From contig JAAYBK010000018.1 of the NCBI GenBank assembly GCA_012718885.1, forward strand, positions 1-51,258: DNA of 51,258 nt, in the 5' to 3' direction. The translations under genes were made by a program, and so were the position numbers. Source of the stretch: Ruminococcus sp. Lineage in GTDB: Bacteria > Bacillota > Clostridia > Oscillospirales > Ruminococcaceae. Shown piece by piece: positions 43,844 through 51,258 of this stretch (positions within the stretch are counted from its first letter, which is position 1; the number at the start of each line of letters is the position of its first letter). The notes below the pieces were generated by a model, which had not been told where the DNA came from, did no database searches, and saw nothing but the letters and a program-made list of their open reading frames with translations.

Positions 43844-46800
43844 ATGACATTTCTGAAAAGAACACTGGCTTCTGCGGCAGCTCTGAGCATAGCATTTCTT
43901 CCTGTATGCGGGCTTCCGTATTCTTCACCGGAAAAAGTTTTTGCCGCAGATTATACTGAGGGCTCTACTGACGAGCTGAAATATTATCAGTATTCAGACC
44001 ATGTGACCATAGTCGGAGTAGTCAGCAACAGCATAAGATCCGTGGAGGTGCCGGACAGCATAGCCGGACTTCCGGTAACAGAGCTTGGAACAAGGGCATT
44101 TGCGTCCTGCTATTATCTTGAATCAGTCAGGCTTCCGGAAAAGCTGGAAAAGATCGGAGCATATGCCTTCCTTAACTGCCGGAATATCAAGGAGATAAGC
44201 ATACCTGATACTGTATCGTCGATAGGCAGCGAGGCGTTCAGACAGTGCTCCGGGCTGGAATCCTTCACCCTGCCTGCCTCACTGACAGAACTGGGAACAG
44301 CAGTATTTACCGGCTGCAAGAAGATATCCTCATTCAGTGCCGCAAAGGGCAGCAAGATTTTTTCCGTATCTGACGGCATAGTATTCAGCGACAGCGGAAA
44401 AACTCTTGCGGTATTCCCGGCGGCAAAGAATGTTACGGAATATACTGTTCCCGGAACAGTTACAAAGATAGCTCCTACAGCATTTTCCGGCTGTACGGAA
44501 CTTGTGGCGGTAGACATACCGGATACTGTAAAGGAATGCGGAGGAGGCCTGTTCTATGGCTGTTCCTCTCTTGAAACGGTAAGGCTGCCGGAAAGCCTGA
44601 CCGAACTGGACTATACGCCTTCATATAACTACTATTCCGATCCGCTGGGCTTCTTTGAGAACTGCGTAAAGCTAAAAAACATAACGTTCCCTTCCGGACT
44701 GACCGTGCTGGATTACGATGCGTTTTACGGATGCCGGGCATTTACCGAGTTCATAGTCCCTGACAGTGTAGAGAAGATATACAGCGGAGCTTTTGAGAAC
44801 AACAGCGCCCTGACTTCCATAACACTGGGCAGCTCCGTCAGCGAGGTCAGCACCTCGGCATTTGACGGCTGTTCTGTACTGGAGGCGATAAATGTCTCTC
44901 CGGAAAACAAGTATTATTCCTCTGTGGACGGTGTTATGTTCGATAAGGAAGGCAGCACCATCGTCATGTATCCATTCGGCAGGAAGGCAAGCTCGTATAC
45001 AGTTCCTTCCAGAGTCAGAACTATAGGCTATGCCTCGTTCTATGAAAATCCCAACATAGAAAAGATAGTGATACCAGCCTCAGTGACCAGGCTGGAAGCC
45101 TATTCGCTGAACAGGTGCAGCAAGCTGACCGATATCGTATTTGAGGATCCTGATGCTGTTGATAAGCTGAGTATTGGCAGATACGCCCTTTACGGCTCGG
45201 CGTATCAGAATAACTGCACCGATGAACAGGGGTTCGCAGTCACTGACAGCGGAATACTGCTGGCAGTTCCGGAAGCGGCCACGGGAGAGCTTGTTATACC
45301 TGAAAACGTCAGACTTGCAGCCGGGGCTTCGATAGTAAACAAGAACATAACAAAGCTTATATTCCAGGGGGATGTACGGCTTGACGAAACAGCAGTATAC
45401 TGGTGCGAAAGCCTGACTGCCATTGAGGTGGACGGCGATCTTGTCTATGGAAATAATGCGGTGTACAGCGGCACCAGTACCCTTACTGACCTGAAGGTCA
45501 CCGGCGATATCCGGCTAAAAGGAACGCTTCCCAGAACAGTGGTCAACGTGTCACGGGGACGAAAGGCACTGGAATACGATATATCTGACAGTACCGGCGA
45601 AAAGGAATATACGGCAGCCAGCGAGCAGATAAAGTCCGGATTGGACATAAAAGCCAGCAGCGGCTGGTACATAGACAGCGTGTTCGAGATGAAGCTCAGT
45701 GACGGCTCAGCCTGTGCGGCGATAGCGGTCAGCGGCGGTGCGGCTGTATATACTCAGGACGGCCGCCTGATGTTCTCCGTTATGAAGGAGGGAATGACCC
45801 TCGGAGCAGCCTGTGCAGACAATGAGGATAATATATACATCATGTGGGGCTTCAGCATCAAGGACGATGTTATCGCAGATAATATGGATACCTGCAATGT
45901 TGTTGTTGAAAAATACGACAGCAGCGGCAGGCTGCTGAAAACTCTGGGCTTGTCTCCGTCACAGACCCAAGCGCAGTTCCCTTTTGATGCCGGAAATGCA
46001 AATATGAGCATAAGCGGAGGTGTTATGGGACTGCTTTTCGATACGGAATGGCTCAGGTCCTCTGACGGATATCATCATCAGGGTTCAGTCTTCGTTGCAG
46101 CAAACTCCTCTGACCTTTCAGTGATAAGCATAGATACCCTCAATGCCTCCCACTCCTTCGGCGTAAGCATGATACCTACGGAGAGCGGATTTGCGGATAT
46201 TCAGAACGGCGATGCCAATTACAGAGGCATCAATTTCTGCTTCTATGACAGGGCTTCTGATACCCACAGCAGGATAGTGGGATTCCATTCTCCGGGCAAA
46301 TACGGATCCAATTCTGCTCAGCTTGACGGCAACGCAACCTATATCAGGCTTGGCGGACTTGCAAAGAGCCGTACAACCTATGCCATAACAGGCAGCGGCG
46401 AAAAGAACTATACCTCAGATGTGTTCTACAATTCTGAGTACAGACAGAGAAAGTACAATGTGTTTGTGCGTATCTGGGACGATACTCTTATCTCTTCAGC
46501 AGCCTCCGGATGTGCAGGTGTTGACAGGATCGATCTTGCCACCGGAAAAGTAGCCGATACAAATGTGATATGGCTGACGGACTGTGCCGAGAACGAGGCT
46601 GTAGGGGCAGTTAAGGCTGTTGCTCTTGAACAGGGCGCATATGTAGTGATGTGGGAGAAGTATACCGACACAGAGTTTGACAGTGTCAGGTATGTAGTTC
46701 TTGACGAGTGCGGAAATGTGCTCCGCAAGGAGACTGAGCTGAAAGGCTCCAGGCTTTCAGATTCGTCCATACAGCCGGTGGTAGACGGCAATACCCTTAC

Positions 46801-47116
46801 ATGGGCTTATACCAACGACAACGACGACACACTGACCTGGTACAGCTTTGAGATAAATGGAAAAACGCCTGTAGCCGGTGATGCTGACTGTGACAGTCAG
46901 GTAAAGATGAACGACGCAGTGCTGGTAATGCAGGCATTGTCGAATCCGGATATATTCGGCCTTAACGGGTCAAACAGCCGCCATATAACGGAACAGGGCG
47001 AGAGAAACGCAGATGTGTATGAGCGTGGCAGCAAGCTGACACCTATGGACGCATTATCGATACAGAGATATCTTATCGAGCTGATCCCGTCGCTGCCGGA
47101 AAGCTATATGAAATAA
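43844..47116 (+). CDS. Secreted leucine-rich-repeat (BspA-type) protein with C-terminal dockerin
   Basis: 1090 aa from the ATG at 43844, with GGGGAGG upstream; an earlier ATG at 43814 lies in a TATAAT-like -10 (43809-43814) and is unlikely. Signal peptide at 1-35 (TFLKRTLASAAALS...KVFAAD). Residues about 40-600 hold BspA-type leucine-rich repeats, with units such as LPEKLEKIGAYAFLNCRNI and IPDTVSSIGSEAFRQCSGL. Residues about 600-1000 form a large beta-rich region of unknown fold. The C-terminus is a dockerin: GDADCDSQVKMNDAVLVMQ ... NADV...KLTPMDALSIQRYLIE. It should attach to a cohesin on a cellulosome-like complex. Its dockerin closely matches that of the EF-hand protein on the other strand. 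Confidence 0.88.
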   Translation: MTFLKRTLASAAALSIAFLPVCGLPYSSPEKVFAADYTEGSTDELKYYQYSDHVTIVGVVSNSIRSVEVPDSIAGLPVTELGTRAFASCYYLESVRLPEKLEKIGAYAFLNCRNIKEISIPDTVSSIGSEAFRQCSGLESFTLPASLTELGTAVFTGCKKISSFSAAKGSKIFSVSDGIVFSDSGKTLAVFPAAKNVTEYTVPGTVTKIAPTAFSGCTELVAVDIPDTVKECGGGLFYGCSSLETVRLPESLTELDYTPSYNYYSDPLGFFENCVKLKNITFPSGLTVLDYDAFYGCRAFTEFIVPDSVEKIYSGAFENNSALTSITLGSSVSEVSTSAFDGCSVLEAINVSPENKYYSSVDGVMFDKEGSTIVMYPFGRKASSYTVPSRVRTIGYASFYENPNIEKIVIPASVTRLEAYSLNRCSKLTDIVFEDPDAVDKLSIGRYALYGSAYQNNCTDEQGFAVTDSGILLAVPEAATGELVIPENVRLAAGASIVNKNITKLIFQGDVRLDETAVYWCESLTAIEVDGDLVYGNNAVYSGTSTLTDLKVTGDIRLKGTLPRTVVNVSRGRKALEYDISDSTGEKEYTAASEQIKSGLDIKASSGWYIDSVFEMKLSDGSACAAIAVSGGAAVYTQDGRLMFSVMKEGMTLGAACADNEDNIYIMWGFSIKDDVIADNMDTCNVVVEKYDSSGRLLKTLGLSPSQTQAQFPFDAGNANMSISGGVMGLLFDTEWLRSSDGYHHQGSVFVAANSSDLSVISIDTLNASHSFGVSMIPTESGFADIQNGDANYRGINFCFYDRASDTHSRIVGFHSPGKYGSNSAQLDGNATYIRLGGLAKSRTTYAITGSGEKNYTSDVFYNSEYRQRKYNVFVRIWDDTLISSAASGCAGVDRIDLATGKVADTNVIWLTDCAENEAVGAVKAVALEQGAYVVMWEKYTDTEFDSVRYVVLDECGNVLRKETELKGSRLSDSSIQPVVDGNTLTWAYTNDNDDTLTWYSFEINGKTPVAGDADCDSQVKMNDAVLVMQALSNPDIFGLNGSNSRHITEQGERNADVYERGSKLTPMDALSIQRYLIELIPSLPESYMK

Positions 47117-47155
47117 CGCAGGTCCGGAGCGGACAGCTTGACAGACCAGGCAAAA

Positions 47156-47193
47156 AACGGCCATAAGGAGGCAGTAACCTCTTTATGGCCGTT
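47156..47193. terminator. Convergent terminator after the LRR-dockerin and GIY-YIG genes
   Basis: 16-bp stem AACGGCCATAAGGAGG / CCTCTTTATGGCCGTT with a CAGTAA loop (one G-T pair). On the minus strand it ends in a T-run, so it serves the GIY-YIG/tex operon well. Confidence 0.9.
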
Positions 47194-47196
47194 AAT

Positions 47197-47505
47197 TCAT
47201 ATATTTTCTCTTTTGTAAACCTCAGCAGCTTCTGCGCCGAAAAAGCTGACAAAAAGGCTGTTGTCGCTGATAAGAGCGAGTTTTTGCTGTCTGGTCAGCT
47301 GTTTTATCCTCCATTCCAGCTTTGAAGCATTGCTGCGGTCGGAAGTGCTCCACAGAGCCTCTATTGCCTCCACCTTATGGGAGCGTGTGAACTTAGCTCC
47401 CCTGCCGCCTGCGCCGGAATGTTCCTCAAGGCGGCGGTCAATATCAGTGGTAATGCCGGTATACAGGCTTCTGTCCTCACATCTCAGGATATATACATAA
47501 TACAT
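47197..47505 (-). CDS. GIY-YIG endonuclease-like protein (UPF0213/YhbQ type)
   Basis: 102 aa. Single GIY-YIG domain: YYVYILRC at the start, SLYTGITTDIDRRLEEHS, and KLEWRIKQLTRQQK with the conserved Glu. Small stand-alone members of this family are widely found; a DNA structure or repair role is proposed for some, none shown here. It overlaps the tex stop by 1 nt (TAATG) and so is translated with it. Confidence 0.9.
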   Translation of the reverse strand: MYYVYILRCEDRSLYTGITTDIDRRLEEHSGAGGRGAKFTRSHKVEAIEALWSTSDRSNASKLEWRIKQLTRQQKLALISDNSLFVSFFGAEAAEVYKRENI

Positions 47506-49778
47506 TATTTCTGCTTGATCCTGAAGCTGCTGTTGCGGAGCTGACTTGCGTCGAAGCCCTTGGGACGCTTATCCTCACGCTTCTTCTTAGGTCTGCGCTC
47601 GGAAGTCTGCTGCTTCTTTTCCTCTTCATCGTTGAGGCGCATTGTAAGGGAGATACGGCTGCGCTTAACGTCTACATCAAGCACACGTACCTTTACCACC
47701 TCGCCTACCTTTACGGCTTCGAGAGGATGCTTTATGTACTTGCTGCATATCTGTGATATATGCACGAGTCCGTCCTCATGCACGCCGATATCCACGAATA
47801 CGCCGAAGTCGATGATATTGCGGACAGTTCCCACAAGCTCCATACCGGGCTTGAGATCCTTTATCTCCATGATATCGCCGCTTCTCATAAGCGGAGGCGG
47901 GAGCTCGTCACGGAGGTCACGGCCGGGCTTTTTCAGTTCTCCGATGATATCTGTCAGGGTCGGCACACCGATTCCCAGGGTCGAGCTTATATTCTCAACG
48001 CCAAGGCCGTCAGCCTTCTCGGAGATACCCTCTGCACCGCCGTTTGATATATCGGCAAGGGTGAATCCGCACTCGCTGAGGAGTGATGCTGCGGCAGCAT
48101 AGCTCTCAGGATGAACGGCTGTATTGTCAAGAGGGTTCTTACCGTCACGTACTCTCAGGAAGCCTGCACACTGCTCAAAGGCCTTTTTGCCCAGCTTCGG
48201 CACTTTAAGGAGCTCCTTGCGGTCGGTGAACTTTCCGTTTTCCTCACGGTAGGAAACGATATTCTTAGCAACTGCGGAATTGATACCCGCAATATATGAA
48301 AGCAGTGAATATGAAGCTGTGTTAAGGTCTACGCCGACGGAGTTAACGCAGTCCTCAACAACGCCGCCGAGAGCCTCGCTCATTCTTGCCTGCGGCATAT
48401 CATGCTGATACTGTCCGACGCCTATAGCCTTAGGTTCGATCTTTACCAGCTCTGCAAGGGGATCCTGCAAGCGGCGTGCGATAGAGATAGCACCTCTTAT
48501 GGAAACATCGTACTCCGGGAATTCCTCTGCGGCCAGCTTTGAAGCGGAGTATACTGACGCACCTGCTTCATTTACGATCATGTAGCTTACCTTGCCGGCG
48601 TATCCCTTTATGATGTCAGCGGTAAAGGATTCAGTCTCACGGGAGGCAGTGCCGTTTCCTATGGAGATAGCGCTTACGTTGTACTTGTCGATGAACTGCT
48701 TTACCTTCTTCTTTGCAGCTTCAACAGCTCCTGCTGAGCCTGTGGGGTAGATTATAGCTGTATCCAGCACCTTGCCTGTGCCGTCGATGACAGCGCTCTT
48801 GCAGCCGTGAGCATATCCCGGATCAAGACCCAGGATGACGCTGTTCTTGAGCGGCGGCTGAAGGAGCATCTGGCGGAGATTTGCTGCGAATACCTTTATG
48901 GATTCTTCAGCGGCCTTTGTACTCATCTCTGAACGTATCTCACGCTCGATAGACGGGAAGATAAGGCGCTTGTAGCCGTCTTCTGCGGCAGCTCTGACAA
49001 GCTCTCCGCAGGCATTGTTTGCCTTGACATATTTGCCGAGGATAATATCAGTTGCAAGAGTCTCATCAAGAGTAACAGCGACCTTGAGGAAGCCCTCTTT
49101 CTCACCTCTGTCAAGAGCGAGAACACGGTGGTTTGCCACCTTCGGGATAGGCTCTGTGTACTCATAGTAATTCATGTATACGCTCTCTGCTTCGGGATCG
49201 GCAGCCTTTGATACCAGCTCGCCTTTTTCTCCTGCAAGAGCACGGAGCTTCTTTCTTATATCAGCATCATCGGAGATATCCTCTGCGATGATATCCATAG
49301 CGCCCTGGAGAGCGGTCTGTGCATCAGGGATCTTCTTCTCCTCATTTATGAATGCCTCAGCCTCCCTTTCGGGATCAGTGGCATTTTCCTGAGCGATGAG
49401 AATTTCTGCAAGTGGCTCAAGACCGTTTTCTCTTGCGATGCCTGCACGGGTCCTTCTCTTAGGCTTGAAGGGACGGTATATATCCTCTACCTCCACGAGA
49501 GTGAGGGCGGCACTGATAGCAGCCTCGATCTCGGGAGTCATTTTTTCCTGTTCGGTTATAGCGTTTGTTACCTCTTCCTTACGCTTTTCAAGGTTACGGA
49601 GATACATGAGCCTGTCGTAGAGCTCACGGAGCACCTGGTCATCAAGGGATCCTGTAAGCTCCTTACGGTAACGGGCAATGAAAGGAATGGTCTTGTCATC
49701 GTCGATGAGCTCAACGGTATTATCAACCTGTTCCTGTCTGAGACCGAATTCTTTTGCGAGTGTTTTGTTAATGTCCAT
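47505..49778 (-). CDS. tex: Tex-like RNA-binding S1 domain protein
   Basis: 757 aa, normal length. Conserved transcription/RNA-associated accessory protein. N-terminal Tex helix region (FGLRQEQVDNTVELIDD, TIPFIARYRKELTG), YqgF-like domain at about 320-450 (VILGLDPGYAHGCK), two helix-hairpin-helix units (VGVDLNTASYSLLSYIAGI, LLKVPKLGKKAFEQCAGF), and an S1 domain (GTVRNIIDFGVFVDIGVHED) near 650-720. The C-terminal tail is Lys/Arg-rich. AAAGG precedes the ATG. Middle gene of the minus-strand set hydrolase-tex-GIY-YIG. Confidence 0.95.
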   Translation of the reverse strand: MDINKTLAKEFGLRQEQVDNTVELIDDDKTIPFIARYRKELTGSLDDQVLRELYDRLMYLRNLEKRKEEVTNAITEQEKMTPEIEAAISAALTLVEVEDIYRPFKPKRRTRAGIARENGLEPLAEILIAQENATDPEREAEAFINEEKKIPDAQTALQGAMDIIAEDISDDADIRKKLRALAGEKGELVSKAADPEAESVYMNYYEYTEPIPKVANHRVLALDRGEKEGFLKVAVTLDETLATDIILGKYVKANNACGELVRAAAEDGYKRLIFPSIEREIRSEMSTKAAEESIKVFAANLRQMLLQPPLKNSVILGLDPGYAHGCKSAVIDGTGKVLDTAIIYPTGSAGAVEAAKKKVKQFIDKYNVSAISIGNGTASRETESFTADIIKGYAGKVSYMIVNEAGASVYSASKLAAEEFPEYDVSIRGAISIARRLQDPLAELVKIEPKAIGVGQYQHDMPQARMSEALGGVVEDCVNSVGVDLNTASYSLLSYIAGINSAVAKNIVSYREENGKFTDRKELLKVPKLGKKAFEQCAGFLRVRDGKNPLDNTAVHPESYAAAASLLSECGFTLADISNGGAEGISEKADGLGVENISSTLGIGVPTLTDIIGELKKPGRDLRDELPPPLMRSGDIMEIKDLKPGMELVGTVRNIIDFGVFVDIGVHEDGLVHISQICSKYIKHPLEAVKVGEVVKVRVLDVDVKRSRISLTMRLNDEEEKKQQTSERRPKKKREDKRPKGFDASQLRNSSFRIKQK

Positions 49779-49800
49779 ATTTTATCCTTTCTTTGCCGGA

Positions 49801-50823
49801 TCATTCCTGTATTTCAGCGGCTGTGTCCGTACCCGCCGGCATTTCCGGCAGGCTTTCTCCGGGCTGCTGGCTGAGCTCAGCCTGAGCCTCGTTGAAGCGG
49901 TCTATCCATGAGAACAGGGATTTTGCTATATCCTTCCAAACATTTATATTATTCTTCTCGTTCAGCACCTCATGGCGCATCCCGTCGAACAATCTGTGTG
50001 AAATGCTCTCGAAGCCGTTTTTCTCCAGTCTTGACATAAGCTTGAAGAGTTTTTTCTCCGAGATCATGCAGGGGTCGTCTTTACCGGATACGAAGCGTAT
50101 TGGGAGGGACGGATCTGCATCGCCGTCAGCTTTTCCTGCCCATGCAGCCCTTACCAGCATGAGGGCTTCTTCATAGCCGTTCATAGTTGTTCTGAAGCTG
50201 CAAAGCGGATCGTTGTTGAAATTTTCAACGACCTCGGGGTCGCTGCATCGCCATGAATTATCGGGCTGTTCAAAGAAGCGGCCGAAATTATCATCTATTA
50301 TATCGTATACCTTTTCGCTTCTGAAGCGGCTTCCCGGCTTCTTTGCCGACTCGGAGTTTATTCCTCTTACCACAGGCGAGAACGGGCTGTAGCAGGGGAT
50401 GCCTGTAAGGGCGAGGCCGTTTATGGCTCTGCTGTGGTCACGTATGAAGCAAAGAGCGCCTGAAGCGCCGATGCCGTGGCCAAGCATGAATATGGGGAGC
50501 TGTGGAAAGCGGGCATGGATAAGGCTGTTGAGCTGAGCGATATCGCTGACGAATCCCTCACTGCCGTTACGGAACATAAATCCCAGATCATCCTCTGAGC
50601 ATATGCTCTTTCCGTGTCCTCTGTTGTCGTGTATCACTGTCATGAATCCCTCTTCTGCAAGGTAGTCCATAAAGGGATAATAGCGCTCCTTGTGCTCGTT
50701 CATTCCGTGGATTATCTGCACTATACCGCAGGGAGTACCTGACGGAACGGCTAAAGCGGCGGAAATGACAAGCTCGTCAAATCCGGAGGTAAATTCAAAT
50801 TCCTTCAGATCGGCATTAAGCAT
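49801..50823 (-). CDS. Alpha/beta hydrolase (monoacylglycerol lipase-like) lacking the nucleophile serine
   Basis: 340 aa from the ATG at 50823, with AAAGGAGG upstream; an ATG at 50874 lacks such a site. Fold typical of lysophospholipase/monoacylglycerol lipases: VQIIHGMNEHKERYYPFMDYL, VIHDNRGHGKS. The nucleophile elbow, normally GHSMGG, reads G115-H-G117-I-G119, with Ser replaced by Gly. The Asp (VSGKDDP) and His (DGMRHEVLNE) of the triad remain. It is first in the operon with tex (22-nt gap). If the Gly is real the protein may be inactive or bind only; one base change (AGC to GGC) would account for it. Confidence 0.82.
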   Translation of the reverse strand: MLNADLKEFEFTSGFDELVISAALAVPSGTPCGIVQIIHGMNEHKERYYPFMDYLAEEGFMTVIHDNRGHGKSICSEDDLGFMFRNGSEGFVSDIAQLNSLIHARFPQLPIFMLGHGIGASGALCFIRDHSRAINGLALTGIPCYSPFSPVVRGINSESAKKPGSRFRSEKVYDIIDDNFGRFFEQPDNSWRCSDPEVVENFNNDPLCSFRTTMNGYEEALMLVRAAWAGKADGDADPSLPIRFVSGKDDPCMISEKKLFKLMSRLEKNGFESISHRLFDGMRHEVLNEKNNINVWKDIAKSLFSWIDRFNEAQAELSQQPGESLPEMPAGTDTAAEIQE

Positions 50824-50909
50824 AGCGATCCTCCTTTTTGTTCTGCGGCGCTGAGTTATTTTCTCTGCTTTCATGCGCCGGTTGTGCCTGAAATAAGCAC
50901 TGTTCTATT

Positions 50910-50938
50910 ATTATAACATATTTCACGCATCAAATCAA
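50910..50938 (-). promoter_or_regulatory. Promoter of the hydrolase-tex operon
   Basis: Minus-strand TTGATT (50933-50938), 17-nt spacer, TATAAT (50910-50915), about 85 nt before the ATG. Confidence 0.75.
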
Positions 50939-51031
50939 GCTTTTGATAACGAAATAAGCGCAGGCCGGATAAGCTGCTGTCCGCATAGTCCGCAGCGCCC
51001 TCGTGTACTTCTGCCAGTTTTATGTCAACAC

Positions 51032-51060
51032 TTGACAAATTCTGCTGATTCTGATAGAAT
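51032..51060 (+). promoter_or_regulatory. Promoter of the zinc-ribbon gene with overlapping palindrome
   Basis: TTGACA (51032-51037), 17-nt spacer, TAGAAT (51055-51060). The -35 is the right half of a perfect inverted repeat TGTCAA-cac-TTGACA (51023-51037), a possible operator. Confidence 0.75.
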
Positions 51061-51082
51061 TACTCTAAAGGAGGATGATTAT

Positions 51083-51258
51083 ATGAAATGTACATTCTGC
51101 GGAGCGGATATGCTCCCTTCAGATAAGTTCTGCAATAACTGCGGCGCATCAAATCCCAATGCTGCAAACACCGGCGCTCCTGCAAGGATCCCCGGACCTG
51201 CCGAGAATAACGGCTATAATCAGAATAATAACCAGTACGGCCAGAACTACGGCGGCTA
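51083..51258 (+). CDS. Zinc-ribbon protein, partial at window end
   Basis: 58 codons are in the window and the gene continues. It starts MKCTFCGADMLPSDKFCNNC with a CxxC...CxxC zinc ribbon (C3, C6, C17, C20). An Asn/Gly/Tyr/Gln-rich stretch follows (NNGYNQNNNQYGQNYGG). Such proteins are often membrane proteins with DUF4190-like or TM2-like domains further on, but the rest is not visible. AAAGGAGGATGATTAT precedes the ATG. Confidence 0.8.
   Translation, partial: MKCTFCGADMLPSDKFCNNCGASNPNAANTGAPARIPGPAENNGYNQNNNQYGQNYGG

Overview
This window looks like a chromosomal segment of an anaerobic Clostridia/Oscillospiraceae bacterium, most likely a Ruminococcus close to R. flavefaciens. The main reasons are two proteins with C-terminal dockerins of the R. 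flavefaciens pattern (a DAVLIMQ half followed by an ADV...TPMDAL half), Spo0A, an HrcA/CIRCE heat-shock operon, many starch- and mannan-active enzymes, and Firmicutes-style promoters and ribosome binding sites. I saw no rRNA, tRNA, CRISPR array, prophage or transposase.

Layout. 1-413: two inverted copies of a 152-nt structured repeat and a terminator. 414-1604 (-): degenerate signal-peptidase-like membrane protein. 2093-9505: glucan storage and degradation (glycogen phosphorylase, a GH13 glucosidase, PPK2 polyphosphate kinase, type I pullulanase). 9673-14809 (-): hrcA-grpE-dnaK-small membrane ORF-dnaJ under CIRCE control, with palindromic repeats in two of its gaps. 15235-23755 (+): cell-surface polysaccharide locus (priming sugar transferase, ManC, Gmd, two GT4 enzymes, Rmd) that can make GDP-D-rhamnose; one GT4 gene carries an in-frame TAG. 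24011-30813 (+): F1Fo ATP synthase operon with duplicated atpE, an atpH-atpA gene fusion, and a repeat copy between atpG and atpD. 31059-33574: secDF. 33789-39159: GH95 glycosidase, GH26-type mannanase lipoprotein, degenerate HAD protein. 39325-40671: Spo0A and a flavin reductase. 40832-47116: ECF sigma factor, membrane anti-sigma-like protein, a frameshifted EF-hand/dockerin protein and a divergent leucine-rich-repeat dockerin protein. 47197-50823 (-): GIY-YIG protein, Tex, and an alpha/beta hydrolase without its serine. 51083-end: start of a zinc-ribbon protein.

How the genes fit together. Glycogen or maltodextrins are opened by pullulanase and GH13 enzymes and phosphorolysed by GlgP. The mannose branch runs through ManC-Gmd-Rmd to GDP-D-rhamnose for surface glycan assembly. 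The GH26 lipoprotein and the cytoplasmic GH95 enzyme suggest use of mannan and fucosyl/galactosyl side chains. The ECF/anti-sigma pair next to dockerin proteins suggests an extracellular sensing or regulation circuit.

The most unusual points are (i) the delta-alpha ATP synthase fusion, (ii) a 152-nt dispersed element with five hairpins and compensatory base changes between copies, and (iii) the ECF/anti-sigma ORF that reads without a stop into a signal-peptide-bearing, multi-EF-hand dockerin protein.
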